DNA from: Bradyrhizobium sp. AZCC 2176
GTDB lineage: Bacteria; Pseudomonadota; Alphaproteobacteria; Rhizobiales; Xanthobacteraceae
Assembly: GCF_036924645.1 (NCBI RefSeq)
Contig: NZ_JAZHRX010000001.1
Location: forward strand, 2,480,001-2,544,000
Direction: 5' to 3'
Length of the DNA stretch: 64,000 nucleotides
Of this stretch, positions 47,017-56,615 are shown one piece after another. How positions within the stretch are numbered: the first letter of the stretch is position 1; every line of letters begins with the position of its first letter. The notes below the pieces were generated by a model. It saw only the letters and a program-made list of their open reading frames with translations. It was not told the DNA's origin and searched no databases. The translations under genes and the position numbers were made by a program.

Positions 47017-47901
47017 TTAGCCCCCCTTCGCCAGCCGCCGCATCACCTCGTCGAGCTGCTCGAGGTTACGGTAGCTGATGTGGACAGTGCCGCCGGGGTC
47101 GCGGTGGTTGACGGTTACGGCAAGGCCGAGCGCATCGCTGACGCGCTTCTCCAGCGCGATCGTGTCGGGATCCTTGACCTTCCCGCCGCCGCCCCTCGCC
47201 TTCTGCGGCTTGCGCTCCGGAACACCCTCCTCATGCGCCAGCGCCTCGGTCTGGCGAACGTTCAGTCCCTCCTCGACAATGCGCTTCGCCGCCGCCAGTG
47301 GATCGGGCACACCGATCAGGGCGCGGGCGTGTCCTGCCGACAACTGGCCGTTGGCGATAAAGGCCTGCACCTCCGCCGGCAGCTTCGTCAGCCGCATCAT
47401 GTTGGCGACATGGCTGCGGCTCTTGCCGACTTCCTTGGCGATGTCTTCCTGGCTGCGTTTGAATTCGTCGGCCAGCGCGTGATAGCCTTGCGCCTCTTCC
47501 ATCGCATTGAGGTCTTCGCGCTGCACGTTCTCGATGATCATGATCTCGAGTGCGTCGCTGTCGCTGACGTCGATGGGGACGATCGGCACCTCGTGCAGGC
47601 TGGCGAGTTGCGCGGCGCGCCAGCGCCGTTCACCGGCAATGATCTCGTAGCGATCCTGCGCGCCCTTCACCGGGCGGACCACGATCGGCTGGATCACGCC
47701 GTGCTGCTTGACGGAACTGGCGAGCTCGCCGAGTTCGGTGTCCGAAAAGGTCCGGCGCGGGTTACGCGGATTCGGTTTCAGGAACTCGATCGGCACCTTG
47801 CGCTGGTTGCGCGGCCGTTCGACATGTGCGGCCTCGCCGCCGACATCCCCGATCAGACTTGCGAGACCGCGACCCAGTCGCGAACGCGTTTCGTCGGCCA
47901 T
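47017..47901 (-). CDS. parB: chromosome-partitioning protein ParB
   Basis: The 294-residue protein starts at ATG 47901, with AGGGAG upstream; GTG 47925 is an in-frame alternative. The N-terminal part (RLGRGLASLIGD) contacts ParA. The CTP-binding/clamp domain has GVIQPIVVRPV and GERRWRAAQLA, and the helix-turn-helix that reads parS follows (SQEDIAKEVGKSRSHVANMMRL). The C-terminus is a dimer domain. Three perfect-core parS sites and one degenerate site lie 1.6-3.8 kb upstream. It loads SMC and segregates the origin region. Confidence 0.96.
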   Translation of the reverse strand: MADETRSRLGRGLASLIGDVGGEAAHVERPRNQRKVPIEFLKPNPRNPRRTFSDTELGELASSVKQHGVIQPIVVRPVKGAQDRYEIIAGERRWRAAQLASLHEVPIVPIDVSDSDALEIMIIENVQREDLNAMEEAQGYHALADEFKRSQEDIAKEVGKSRSHVANMMRLTKLPAEVQAFIANGQLSAGHARALIGVPDPLAAAKRIVEEGLNVRQTEALAHEEGVPERKPQKARGGGGKVKDPDTIALEKRVSDALGLAVTVNHRDPGGTVHISYRNLEQLDEVMRRLAKGG

Positions 47902-47939
47902 CGCCGCCAACTCCCTAGGATTCACTTACGCTACTCCGG

Positions 47940-48046
47940 AACAAAATTCGGTTGACCGTGGGTGGGCAAAGCGAGGCGTGCCCACCGATTTTCGCGACAG
48001 AAAAGGTGGGCACGGCGAAGACGCCTTTGCCCACCCTACGCCCGGC
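47940..48046. repeat. intergenic repeat, family E, between parA and parB
   Basis: GTGGGTGGGCAAAGCGAGGC (47959-47978), GTGCCCACC, GGTGGGCACGGCGAAGACGC (48006-48025) and TTTGCCCACCC (48027-48037) make two nested inverted pairs. It sits inside the parAB operon, where it might lower parB expression relative to parA or hold a promoter. Confidence 0.7.
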
Positions 48047-48897
48047 TAATGCGTCCTCAGCTCGCGCTCGCGCTGGATCACTTCCGTCGCAAGCTTGAGA
48101 TACGCTTCGCTGCCGACGCATTTGAGATCGTAGACCAGCACCGGCTTGCCGTAGGACGGCGCCTCGGAGATGCGCACGTTGCGCGGGATCATGGTGTCGT
48201 AGACCTTGCCGCCCATGAACTGCCGCACGTCGGCGACCACCTGGTTCGACAAATTGTTGCGCGAGTCGAACATGGTCAACACGATGCCGTGGATTGACAG
48301 GTTTGGATTGAGCGTCGAGCGCACCTGCTCCACCGTCTGCAGCAATTGCGACAGACCTTCGAGCGCGAAGAACTCGCATTGCAGCGGCACCAGGATCGCG
48401 TCGGAAGCCGCCATCGCGTTAACGGTGAGAAGGTTGAGCGACGGTGGGCAATCGATCAGCACATAGGTGTATTCGGTGTCCGGCGCCGCGTTCTTGTTCA
48501 GCGCGGCGATCGCATCGCGCAGACGGAAGGCGCGGCCGGGCGTCGTGCCGAGTTCGAGCTCGAGGCCCGACAGATCCATCGTCGAGGAGGCGATGTGCAG
48601 CCGCGGCACCGCGGTGGCTACTACGGCGTCGCGGAGCGGCGCTTCACCGATCAGCACGTCATAGGTCGAGCAGTTGCGGTTGCGGCGGTCGATGCCAAGA
48701 CCAGTGGAGGCGTTGCCCTGCGGATCGAGGTCGACGATCAGCACACGCTCGCCAATTGCCGCGAGCGCGGTACCCAGGTTGATCGCTGTGGTGGTCTTGC
48801 CGACGCCGCCCTTCTGGTTGGCCAGCGACAGGATACGCGGATGGGGCGGTGGAGTGGGTTCCCTATCTTCTTGATATAACTCGTCTAATTCGCTCAT
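48046..48897 (-). CDS. parA: chromosome-partitioning ATPase ParA
   Basis: This 283-residue ATPase starts at ATG 48897, which overlaps the rsmG stop (ATGA). The deviant Walker A is KGGVGKTT at residues 29-36. Walker A' (VLIVDLDPQGNAST) and Walker B (YVLIDCPPSLNLLTVNA) follow. It forms ATP-dependent gradients on the nucleoid that move ParB-parS complexes. The N-terminal 20 residues are an acidic, Pro-rich extension before the ATPase fold. Confidence 0.97.
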   Translation of the reverse strand: MSELDELYQEDREPTPPPHPRILSLANQKGGVGKTTTAINLGTALAAIGERVLIVDLDPQGNASTGLGIDRRNRNCSTYDVLIGEAPLRDAVVATAVPRLHIASSTMDLSGLELELGTTPGRAFRLRDAIAALNKNAAPDTEYTYVLIDCPPSLNLLTVNAMAASDAILVPLQCEFFALEGLSQLLQTVEQVRSTLNPNLSIHGIVLTMFDSRNNLSNQVVADVRQFMGGKVYDTMIPRNVRISEAPSYGKPVLVYDLKCVGSEAYLKLATEVIQRERELRTH

Positions 48898-49586
48898 GCC
48901 CGATCGCCATGTGTGATCGCGGAGGGGTTGCGCCGCTCGATCCGATCGAGTTCGACGATCCAGCCGTGCCCGCCCGTGCGGCTGGAATGGAGTCGCGGTT
49001 GAATATTCCAGTATTTAGTGGCTTCGGTCAATTCAGCCTCTACATCTTGGCCCTTAAGGAATAGCGCTTTCGCGCCGCTGCCCACAAATGGCTCCGCAAA
49101 ACCGACAAGCTGATGTAATGGAGCCAGCGCCCGCGCAGTGACGCAATCGACGCGACTGCCGATTCTATCCACAATATCCCCGATTCCAGCCAAATGCACG
49201 GTCGCAGCCGCAGAAGTTGTGCGAACCGCCTCGCGCAGAAAGGCCGCCTTCTTGGCGTTGCGTTCGACCAAATGGACATTGGCGCCCGGCGTCTCCGCCA
49301 ACGCGCAAGCCAGCACCACGCCAGGGAAACCGCCGCCGCTGCCGAGGTCGACCCAGATCTTCGCTGAGGGCGCCAGGGTCAGGAGCTGCAGCGAGTCCGA
49401 AATATGCCGGGTCCAAATACTCGGAAGTGTCGAGGGCGCTACGAGATTCGTTTTGCTCTGCCACTGCAGAAGCAGGGTGACATAGCGATCCAGCCGCGTC
49501 TCCGTTTCACTTGAAACGGGGGTCAGGGCGAGTGCTGCGGTCTTGTCGGATGGCAGAGAGTCGTTTTGCTTGGCCGCTTTTGACAT
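48894..49586 (-). CDS. rsmG: 16S rRNA (guanine-N7) methyltransferase RsmG
   Basis: Read from ATG 49586 the protein has 230 residues; ATG 49610 would add eight. It has the GidB fold with the SAM motif WVDLGSGGGFPGVVLACAL and the ARALAPLHQLVGFAEPFV stretch. It methylates G527 of 16S rRNA. The usual order mnmG-rsmG-parA-parB is preserved and the gene overlaps parA by four bases. A degenerate parS-like palindrome (49503-49518) lies within its coding sequence. Confidence 0.94.
   Translation of the reverse strand: MSKAAKQNDSLPSDKTAALALTPVSSETETRLDRYVTLLLQWQSKTNLVAPSTLPSIWTRHISDSLQLLTLAPSAKIWVDLGSGGGFPGVVLACALAETPGANVHLVERNAKKAAFLREAVRTTSAAATVHLAGIGDIVDRIGSRVDCVTARALAPLHQLVGFAEPFVGSGAKALFLKGQDVEAELTEATKYWNIQPRLHSSRTGGHGWIVELDRIERRNPSAITHGDRA
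49503..49518. promoter_or_regulatory. degenerate parS-like site inside rsmG
   Basis: CGTTTCACTTGAAACG differs from the parS core GTTTCACGTGAAAC at one central base (T for G). It keeps both GTTTCA/TGAAAC arms. It may be a weak ParB site or the relic of one. Confidence 0.5.
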
Positions 49587-49663
49587 TCGCTCGGTCTTTC
49601 GGGGCGTCATCCTGAGATGCGAACACAGTGAGTCTCGAAGGATGATCGGAATTCGCGGCAGCC

Positions 49664-49679
49664 TGTTTCACGTGAAACA
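49664..49679. promoter_or_regulatory. parS: parS site 1
   Basis: TGTTTCACGTGAAACA is an exact match to the bacterial chromosomal parS consensus. It lies between the start of rsmG and the end of mnmG. Confidence 0.95.
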
Positions 49680-49685
49680 GATTCT

Positions 49686-51569
49686 TTACGCAATCGCCTT
49701 CGAGGTCTTTCGTCGGGCTTCGCGACGCAGATAGGCCGCCAGAATTCCTAGCGCTGCCGGCGTCAAGCCATCGAGCCGGCCCGCCTGCCCCACTGTCCGC
49801 GGCCGCGCCGCCTCGAGCTTGGCGCGCGCCTCGTTCGAAAGCCCGGGCACATCCGCGTAGTCGATATCGGTCAGGACCAATCCTTCGTCCCGCCGGAAGG
49901 CATCGACGTCGGCGGTCTGGCGCTTGAGATAGACATCGTACTTGGCATCGATCTCCAGATGCACGGCGATGGATGGATCGACGGCTGAGAGCTCCGGCCA
50001 GATGCCGCGCAACACGTCCCATTCGATCTCCGGATAGGCCAGCAACTCAAACGCCGAGCGCCGATGGCCATCCCGGTTGAGAGCCAAGCCAAACCTGGCC
50101 GCTTCGTTTGGAGTTATCGTCAGAGACTTCGCCAAAGCCTTGGCTGCGGCCAGCGCCGCCATCTTGTCGCGATGGCGCCCTAAGCGCGCCTGCCCCACGC
50201 AGCCCAATGCTAGACCCTTGTCGGTCAGGCGTTGGTCGGCGTTATCGGCCCGCAGCGTCAAGCGGTACTCAGCTCGGGACGTGAACATCCGGTACGGCTC
50301 GGTGATGCCGCGGGTCACGAGGTCATCGATCATCACTCCGAGATAGCCATCCGCCCGATCGAACACGATTGGGTCGGCGCCGCCCGCTGCCAATGCCGCG
50401 TTCAAACCCGCGACGATTCCCTGAGCCGCCGCTTCTTCATATCCGGTCGTGCCGTTGATCTGTCCGGCCAGGAAGAGACCCGGCAGGCGCTTGGTCTGCA
50501 GCGTCGGCTCGAGTTCGCGAGGGTCGACATGATCGTATTCGATGGCATAGCCGGGCCGAACCATCTTGACCCGTTCGAGCCCGGGAATGGTCGCGAGGAT
50601 CGCGAGCTGAACTTCTTCCGGCAGCGAGGTCGAGATGCCGTTGGGATAGACCGTGGAGTCATCGAGGCCCTCCGGCTCCAGGAAGATCTGATGGCCATCG
50701 CGATCGCCGAACCGCACGATCTTGTCCTCGATCGAGGGACAGTAGCGCGGACCGCTGCTCTTGATCTGGCCGGAATACATCGGTGACCGATGGACGTTGG
50801 CCCTGATGACCTCATGGGTCGCCGGTGTCGTCCGGGTAATCCCACACTGGATCTGCGGGGTCGTGATCCGGTCGGTCATGACCGAGAACGGCTCGGGCGG
50901 GTCATCACCGGGCTGCATTTCAACGGCGGACCAGTCGATCGTCGTGCCATCGAGCCGCGGCGGTGTGCCGGTCTTCAAACGTCCGAGCGTAAAGCCAACC
51001 CTCTCGAAGCAAGCGGAGAGCCCGATCGCAGGTGCCTCCCCAACCCGGCCGGCGGGCCAGTTCCTCTCGCCGAGATGGATCAGTCCCCGCAGGAAGGTCC
51101 CGGTGGTGATGACTACGGCGCCGGCCGCGAGTTCCCGGCCCTCACCCAAACGAATTCCAGTGACCCGGCCGTTCGAAACGATCAACTCGTCCGCCTCGCC
51201 TTCGATCACGCTGAGATTGGCGGTCTCGCGGATCGCGGCCTGCATCGCGGCGGCGTAGAGCTTGCGATCGGCCTGGGCCCGCGGTCCGCGGACCGCCGGA
51301 CCCTTGCGGCGGTTCAGCATCCGAAACTGGATCCCTCCGGCATCGGCCACCCGACCCATCAGGCCATCCAGGGCATCGACCTCGCGGACCAGATGTCCCT
51401 TGCCGAGACCGCCGATGGCAGGGTTGCAGGACATCGCTCCCACGGTCGCAAAGCGATGCGTCACCAGCGCGGTCCGGGCTCCCATGCGCGCAGCCGCACT
51501 CGCGGCCTCGCAGCCGGCGTGGCCGCCACCGATGACGATGACGTCGAAGGAGTCCGCTCGGGAAATCAT
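49686..51569 (-). CDS. mnmG: tRNA uridine-5-carboxymethylaminomethyl modification enzyme MnmG (GidA)
   Basis: The 627-residue protein starts at ATG 51569. The FAD-binding N-terminus is [23 protein letters not shown], followed by [21 protein letters not shown] and the catalytic-region Cys of the [21 protein letters not shown] family stretch. The C-terminal helical domain that contacts MnmE is present. With MnmE it builds the cmnm5 group on wobble U34 of several tRNAs. mnmE lies upstream on the same strand. parS sites flank the gene on both sides. Confidence 0.96.
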   Translation of the reverse strand: MISRADSFDVIVIGGGHAGCEAASAAARMGARTALVTHRFATVGAMSCNPAIGGLGKGHLVREVDALDGLMGRVADAGGIQFRMLNRRKGPAVRGPRAQADRKLYAAAMQAAIRETANLSVIEGEADELIVSNGRVTGIRLGEGRELAAGAVVITTGTFLRGLIHLGERNWPAGRVGEAPAIGLSACFERVGFTLGRLKTGTPPRLDGTTIDWSAVEMQPGDDPPEPFSVMTDRITTPQIQCGITRTTPATHEVIRANVHRSPMYSGQIKSSGPRYCPSIEDKIVRFGDRDGHQIFLEPEGLDDSTVYPNGISTSLPEEVQLAILATIPGLERVKMVRPGYAIEYDHVDPRELEPTLQTKRLPGLFLAGQINGTTGYEEAAAQGIVAGLNAALAAGGADPIVFDRADGYLGVMIDDLVTRGITEPYRMFTSRAEYRLTLRADNADQRLTDKGLALGCVGQARLGRHRDKMAALAAAKALAKSLTITPNEAARFGLALNRDGHRRSAFELLAYPEIEWDVLRGIWPELSAVDPSIAVHLEIDAKYDVYLKRQTADVDAFRRDEGLVLTDIDYADVPGLSNEARAKLEAARPRTVGQAGRLDGLTPAALGILAAYLRREARRKTSKAIA

Positions 51570-51621
51570 GCGGCGACTTCTATCCCGGAGTCGAAAAGCG
51601 CGGAAGAAGAAATTGCCAGGT

Positions 51622-51637
51622 CGTTTCACGTGAAACA
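51622..51637. promoter_or_regulatory. parS: parS site 2
   Basis: CGTTTCACGTGAAACA has a perfect parS core with C instead of T at the first position. It is in the gap between mnmE and mnmG. Confidence 0.92.
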
Positions 51638-51659
51638 AAAGCCCCCGGAACCGGCCAAA

Positions 51660-51675
51660 TGTTTCACGTGAAACA
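51660..51675. promoter_or_regulatory. parS: parS site 3
   Basis: TGTTTCACGTGAAACA matches the consensus exactly and lies 38 bases from site 2, centre to centre. It is 22 bases downstream of the mnmE stop. Confidence 0.95.
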
Positions 51676-51696
51676 AGCACCACAGTTAAGGGAGCA

Positions 51697-53031
51697 TTAC
51701 TTACCTACACAAAACTCGCGGAAGATGACGTCGAGAATGTCCTCCACGTCCACACGCCCGAGCAGCCTTCCCAATGAGCGCGCCGCCAATCGAAGTTCTT
51801 CCGCCGCGAGTTCCTCGCCCTGCCCCACAACCGCAACACTGCGTCGAAGCGAAGTCGCCGTCTCTTGCAAGAGTGCCCGTTGCCGGGTTCGGCTGATCAG
51901 TCCGCCCTCGGTGCCGCCAAAGTAGCTCTGGGCGAAACCGATCAATGCGTCGATCAGCTCCGGCAGCCCATCGCCGCGGCTCGCCGAAATCTGAAAACTT
52001 CCCTGGCTCGGCGTCTCGGCCTCGGCCAGTGGCCGACCTTTTTCGAGATCGATCTTGTTTCGCAACCTCCATATCGGCGCGGCCCCATCGTGATCGATCG
52101 CCGCCTGCGAAGCGTCGTAAAGCCACAGCACGAGGTCGGCGTCCGCGGCGCGGGCGCGGGCACGACGGACACCCTCCTGCTCTACGGGATCGTCTGTCTC
52201 TCGAATCCCCGCAGTGTCGATCACCGTCACCGGATAGCCGTCGAGATCAAGCTGCACCTCGATGACGTCACGCGTGGTGCCGGCGTGAGGCGACACGATC
52301 GCGACCTCACGGCGCGCGAGCTGATTCATCAGCGTGGACTTACCGACATTCGGAGGCCCAGCGATTGCGACGACGAGACCATCGCGAAGCCGCTCACTCC
52401 GCCCCTGCCCCACAAGAACTTCCTCGATCTCGGCTAGCAGCGCTTTGACCTTCGCCAGCGCCGGCGCAATCAATTCCGCCGGCACGTCGTCCTCGTCCGA
52501 GAAATCAATCCCGGCCTCGATCAGGGCGGACGCTTCGATGATCCGCGCGCGCCAATCGCGCGCCCTGTCGCCCAGCAGTCCCTTCAATTGGCGCAGCGCC
52601 TGGCGCCGCTGCCGATCGGTGTCTGCATGGATGAGATCATCCAACCCTTCGGCTTCTGTGAGATCGAGCTTGCCGTTCTCGAAAGCGCGCCGGGTAAATT
52701 CGCCGGGCTCCGCCGGACGAACATCTTCGAATGCCGACAGCACCGCGAACAAGGCGGCCAAGACCGCCCGTCCGCCATGGACGTGAAATTCCGCGACGTC
52801 TTCGCCGGTCGCGCTGGCCGGACCCGGAAACCACAGCACCACGGCATCGTCGATCGGCCGCTGGCCGACATCCCTGAGCAGCGCGCGGGTGGCCATTCGC
52901 GGCGACGGCAATTTGCCGGCAAGCGCCGTCATGACCTTTGAGGCCTGCGGACCCGACACGCGCACCAGGGCAATCGCGCTCGGTGGCCGGCCCGACGACA
53001 GTGCAAAAATGGTCTGATCCCGCGGATGCAT
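51697..53031 (-). CDS. mnmE: tRNA uridine-5-carboxymethylaminomethyl GTPase MnmE (TrmE)
   Basis: This 444-residue protein starts at ATG 53031. The N-terminal tetrahydrofolate-binding domain has VRVSGPQAS and [14 protein letters not shown]. The G domain lies inside the helical region: P-loop GPPNVGKST at residues 225-232, GTTRD for the K-loop/switch and DTAGIRET. The C-terminal catalytic motif is FCVGK, the family CxGK. It works with MnmG on wobble uridines. All elements are present. Confidence 0.96.
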   Translation of the reverse strand: MHPRDQTIFALSSGRPPSAIALVRVSGPQASKVMTALAGKLPSPRMATRALLRDVGQRPIDDAVVLWFPGPASATGEDVAEFHVHGGRAVLAALFAVLSAFEDVRPAEPGEFTRRAFENGKLDLTEAEGLDDLIHADTDRQRRQALRQLKGLLGDRARDWRARIIEASALIEAGIDFSDEDDVPAELIAPALAKVKALLAEIEEVLVGQGRSERLRDGLVVAIAGPPNVGKSTLMNQLARREVAIVSPHAGTTRDVIEVQLDLDGYPVTVIDTAGIRETDDPVEQEGVRRARARAADADLVLWLYDASQAAIDHDGAAPIWRLRNKIDLEKGRPLAEAETPSQGSFQISASRGDGLPELIDALIGFAQSYFGGTEGGLISRTRQRALLQETATSLRRSVAVVGQGEELAAEELRLAARSLGRLLGRVDVEDILDVIFREFCVGK

Positions 53032-53276
53032 CGCCTATTTGTGCGGGAGGTTTTGAAAAGGCAACGCGATTCGATTCGGGGCATGAGCCCGCAAGGCTAC
53101 GTCGCTGATCTACCACGGGCGGCACGGCAATTATGTTGCCAAATCCGGAGAGGGTGCCCTCCCCCGGATACCGGGATCAGAAGAAATAATATGAAATTCA
53201 ATACCTTAAATGGTTAACCAATCAATAAGACGGATTTTCCAATGCTGCATTCGCATTGCAGCGATGACCGCAACAT
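53032..53276. other. intergenic region between rho terminator and mnmE
   Basis: The region holds the upstream sequence of mnmE. An AT-rich stretch (53181-53240) includes the palindrome TGGTTAACCA (53211-53220), next to another TTAA (53206-53209). The spacing does not fit the CtrA consensus. No gene is seen. Confidence 0.5.
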
Positions 53277-53307
53277 GAAAAGGGCGCCCCGCGGTACGAG
53301 GCGCCCT
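53277..53307 (-). terminator. terminator downstream of rho
   Basis: Read on the minus strand, AGGGCGCC (53307-53300) and GGCGCCCT (53288-53281) pair over eight bases with an 11-base loop, followed by a short TTTT. It begins 22 bases after the rho stop. Confidence 0.75.
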
Positions 53308-53328
53308 CCCCGATCCCAATCTGGCGGC

Positions 53329-54594
53329 TCAGGTATTCATCGAGTCGAAGAACTCCGAGTTGTTCTTGGTGTTGCGGAGCTTGTCGAGCAGGAAGTCGAT
53401 CGCGTCCATGGTGCCCATCGGATTGAGGATCCGGCGCAGCACGTACATTTTCTTCAGGAGCTGCGGATCGGTGATCAGCTCTTCCTTGCGGGTGCCGGAG
53501 CGCGAGATGTCGATCGCCGGGAAGGTCCGCTTGTCCGAGACCTTGCGGTCGAGGATCAGTTCGGAGTTACCGGTGCCCTTGAATTCTTCGAAGATGACTT
53601 CGTCCATGCGACTGCCGGTATCGACCAGCGCAGTCGCGATGATCGTCAGCGAACCGCCCTCCTCGATGTTTCGCGCGGCGCCGAAGAATCGCTTCGGCCG
53701 CTGCAGCGCGTTGGCATCGACACCGCCGGTCAGCACCTTGCCGGACGACGGCACCACGGTGTTGTAGGCGCGGCCCAGACGCGTGATTGAGTCCAGGAGA
53801 ATCACGACGTCGCGGCCGTGTTCGACCAGACGCTTGGCTTTCTCAATCACCATCTCGGCGACCTGGACGTGACGCACGGCAGGTTCGTCGAAGGTGGACG
53901 ACACCACCTCGCCCTTCACCGAGCGCTGCATGTCCGTGACTTCTTCCGGACGCTCGTCGATCAGAAGAACGATCAGATAGCATTCGGGATGATTGGCGGT
54001 GATGGAGTGCGCGATGTTCTGCATAAGCACCGTCTTGCCGGTGCGCGGCGGCGCCACGATCAAAGCGCGCTGGCCTTTGCCGATCGGCGCAACGATGTCG
54101 ATCACCCTTGCAGAAAGGTCTTTGCGCGTCGGGTCCTCAAGCTCGAGGCGGAAGCGCTGGTCCGGAAACAGCGGGGTCAGGTTGTCGAAATTGACCTTGT
54201 GCTTGGACTTTTCCGGATCCTCGAAATTGAGAGTGTTGACTTTCAGCAGCGCGAAATAACGTTCGCCTTCTTTCGGACTGCGGATGTGGCCTTCGATGGT
54301 GTCGCCGGTGCGAAGGCCGAAGCGGCGGATCTGCGACGGCGAGACGTAGATGTCGTCGGGGCCGGGCAGGTAGTTGGCATCGGGTGAGCGCAGAAAGCCG
54401 AAGCCGTCGGAGAGAACCTCGACGACGCCTTCGCCGATGATGTCGATTTCCTGGATCGCGAGCTGTTTGAGAATCGCGAACATCAGCTCCTGCTTGCGCA
54501 TGGTGCTGGCATTTTCGACCCCGCTCTCTTCCGCGAACGAGACGAGCTCGGCCGGCGTTTTCGATTTGAGGTCTTGGAGTTTCATTTCCCGCAT
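53329..54594 (-). CDS. rho: transcription termination factor Rho
   Basis: The 421-residue protein starts at ATG 54594 ([23 protein letters not shown]). The primary RNA-binding domain has the cold-shock-like [16 protein letters not shown] at about residues 56-71. The motor domain has APPRTGKT (about 181-188), the Q-loop region and [12 protein letters not shown]. The length and motifs are typical. It forms a hexameric RNA helicase that ends transcription. A 258-base leader separates it from hemJ. Confidence 0.97.
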   Translation of the reverse strand: MREMKLQDLKSKTPAELVSFAEESGVENASTMRKQELMFAILKQLAIQEIDIIGEGVVEVLSDGFGFLRSPDANYLPGPDDIYVSPSQIRRFGLRTGDTIEGHIRSPKEGERYFALLKVNTLNFEDPEKSKHKVNFDNLTPLFPDQRFRLELEDPTRKDLSARVIDIVAPIGKGQRALIVAPPRTGKTVLMQNIAHSITANHPECYLIVLLIDERPEEVTDMQRSVKGEVVSSTFDEPAVRHVQVAEMVIEKAKRLVEHGRDVVILLDSITRLGRAYNTVVPSSGKVLTGGVDANALQRPKRFFGAARNIEEGGSLTIIATALVDTGSRMDEVIFEEFKGTGNSELILDRKVSDKRTFPAIDISRSGTRKEELITDPQLLKKMYVLRRILNPMGTMDAIDFLLDKLRNTKNNSEFFDSMNT

Positions 54595-54852
54595 TGGGGT
54601 GGTCCTGTGGAGTGTCTTTGAGAAGGGATGCGAGGTGGCTTTAGGAAAAAGCGGACACGAAAAATGGAAGGTCCGCAGGTCTAAGCAAGGAAAGCGCCGG
54701 TGAGGCTTCAAACCTGATGCGGCGGCCGGTCTCCAATGAAGAAACCGGAACGCAGCCACATCCGCCTGCGTGGGGTGGGATTTGACTAATATAGAAAATC
54801 GGCTGCCGCTTCGCAAGCAGGGGAGCAATCGCGGGATCAGCGAAAGCTCGGG
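54595..54852. other. 258-base region upstream of rho
   Basis: It contains the presumed rho promoter and mRNA leader. Rho leaders often mediate autoregulation. I see no strong hairpin or conserved element that I can name. Confidence 0.4.
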
Positions 54853-55299
54853 CTAGAACGGCTTCACGATCACCAGGATGACGATGAAGATCATCAGTAC
54901 AGTTGGTATCTCATTGATAAGACGATAGAATTTTTGGCTTCTGGTATTCCGGTCGGCGGCGAAATCCTTAACCCAGCGGGAAAAAAAGCCGTGGACACCA
55001 GACAGGATGAGCACCAGCGTCAGTTTGGCGTGAAACCAGCCGGACGTGTACCAATGCCCGCTCCATGCCAGATAAAGCCCGGTCAGCCAGGTGATGATCA
55101 TCGCAGGGTTGATGATTACCTTCAGCAATCGCCATTCCATCACCTTGAAGGTCTCTGACTGCTTCGATCCGGCCTCGGCCTCGCAGTGATAGACGAACAG
55201 CCGCGGCAGATAGAGCATGCCGGCCATCCACGAGATGACGGCAATCACATGCAGCGCCTTGATCCACGGGTACGCCGTGATCGTGATCCACTCGTACAT
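54853..55299 (-). CDS. hemJ: HemJ-type protoporphyrinogen oxidase
   Basis: The 148-residue membrane protein starts at ATG 55299. Four to five hydrophobic helices are visible, with the conserved His residues of HemJ in IKALHVIAVISWMAGMLYLPRLFVYHCEAE and in KLTLVLILSGVHGFF. It oxidises protoporphyrinogen IX in haem synthesis. It is the gene next to the putative origin on the left side, where other alphaproteobacteria have hemE. hemE itself is not in the window. Confidence 0.92.
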   Translation of the reverse strand: MYEWITITAYPWIKALHVIAVISWMAGMLYLPRLFVYHCEAEAGSKQSETFKVMEWRLLKVIINPAMIITWLTGLYLAWSGHWYTSGWFHAKLTLVLILSGVHGFFSRWVKDFAADRNTRSQKFYRLINEIPTVLMIFIVILVIVKPF

Positions 55300-55419
55300 T
55301 GCAGTTGCCCCGACCTTGCCTGCCCGAAACGTTTGCCTTGCAACGTTCGGATCATTCCGGCGTTGCGAAAAGCGCTCTGCCAGTATGGGAGCGAGACATA
55401 TCCTCAAAGCTCCGCTTCT

Positions 55420-55762
55420 CTAAACTAATAATTTTAGAATCTTAGGTTTGAGTCTAAGTGACGGTGATTTGGACTCACACAAAACGATCCCGCCTTCTTG
55501 AAAGGCTTGTTCACATTCATCACCAATTCCGTCCGAACCCTGGATCATCAGAATAACGCCACGCGCATCAATCGCTTGCGCTGTTTTGTGGCCAGCTTAT
55601 GAAGAGACAAATCCACATCTTCTCACTATCATTGCCGAGAGGCGGCGGACTTGTCCTCTCGCGAGGCCCTGTGAAGAAATGTCCGGGTTATCCCTGACGC
55701 GGCGATCCAGGGCCTGATATCACGGTTAAGCTCCACAGGGATTCACAGGATACACAGGGGTT
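55420..55762. other. candidate chromosomal origin of replication (oriC)
   Basis: This gap lies directly upstream of the RP001 homolog, the position of the origin in Caulobacter and relatives. An AT-rich stretch (55421-55455) includes CTAAACTAATAATTTTAG. DnaA-box-like nonamers: TTGTTCACA (55507-55515, one mismatch to TTATNCACA), TTCTTCACA on the minus strand (55678-55670, one mismatch), and weaker AAATCCACA (55609), GGATTCACA (55739) and GGATACACA (55748). Four GANTC methylation sites occur at 55437, 55450, 55472 and 55740. Genes on both sides point away, and parS sites are 4-6 kb away. No perfect DnaA box or CtrA pair is present. Confidence 0.6.
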
Positions 55763-56605
55763 TTGGTGCCCACGACCGGCAACTATTTTCATCTTCATCT
55801 GGTCTCCGACTCGACCGGCGAGACGCTGATCACGGTGGCGCGTGCGGTGGCTGCGCAATACGCCAATGTGACCGCGGTCGAACATGTCTATCCGCTGGTG
55901 CGCAGCCAGAAGCAGCTCGACCGGGTGCTCGACGAGATCGAGGAGGCGCCGGGCATCGTGCTCTTTACGCTCTTGGAAAAGGACCTGGTCGGCCGGCTGG
56001 AAGCCAAATGCAGGGACATCAACATTCCGAGCCTGTCGATCATCGGGCCGGTGATGCAATTGTTCGAGGCTTATCTGGGCGCGGCCACGACGGGCAGGGT
56101 GGGGGCCCAGCACGTTTTGAACGCGGAATATTTCAAGCGCATCGACGCCTTGAACTACACCATGATGCATGATGACGGGCAGCACGTTGAGGGCCTGGAA
56201 GATGCCGACGTGGTCCTGGTCGGCGTGTCCCGCACCTCGAAGACGCCAACCTCGATCTATCTCGCCAACCGCGGCGTCCGCACTGCGAACGTGCCGCTGG
56301 TGCCCGGCATTCCGCTGCCGCATCAATTGGAGGCATTGAAGAAGCCGCTGGTCGTCAGCCTCCATGCGACGCCGGAGCGGCTGATCCAGGTCCGGCAAAA
56401 CCGGTTGCTGAGCATGGGTGCTGATACGCCCAACGACGATTATATCGATCGCCAGGCGGTGGCCGACGAGGTCGCCTACGCCCGGAAACTGAGTGCCAAA
56501 TTCAGTTGGGCGCAGCTCGACGTGACGCGTCGCTCGATCGAGGAAACCGCGGCGGCTGTGCTGAAACTGTTTACCGACCGGGCGCGGCAGCGGCTGCCGG
56601 AATGA
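55763..56605 (+). CDS. RP001 / PpsR-type pyruvate,phosphate dikinase regulatory protein
   Basis: This 280-residue protein is read from TTG 55763; GTG 55766 is an equal alternative, with AGGGG upstream. It belongs to the DUF299 kinase-pyrophosphorylase family: [14 protein letters not shown] at the start and the P-loop-like [19 protein letters not shown] near residue 152. Such proteins switch PEP synthase or pyruvate dikinase on and off by threonine phosphorylation. In Rickettsia and Caulobacter this gene (RP001) flanks the origin. Confidence 0.92.
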   Translation: MVPTTGNYFHLHLVSDSTGETLITVARAVAAQYANVTAVEHVYPLVRSQKQLDRVLDEIEEAPGIVLFTLLEKDLVGRLEAKCRDINIPSLSIIGPVMQLFEAYLGAATTGRVGAQHVLNAEYFKRIDALNYTMMHDDGQHVEGLEDADVVLVGVSRTSKTPTSIYLANRGVRTANVPLVPGIPLPHQLEALKKPLVVSLHATPERLIQVRQNRLLSMGADTPNDDYIDRQAVADEVAYARKLSAKFSWAQLDVTRRSIEETAAAVLKLFTDRARQRLPE

Positions 56606-56615
56606 CGCGGCTACG

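Noticed and set aside
53206..53220. CtrA site between mnmE and rho
   Set aside because: Two TTAA units are present but four bases apart instead of seven.
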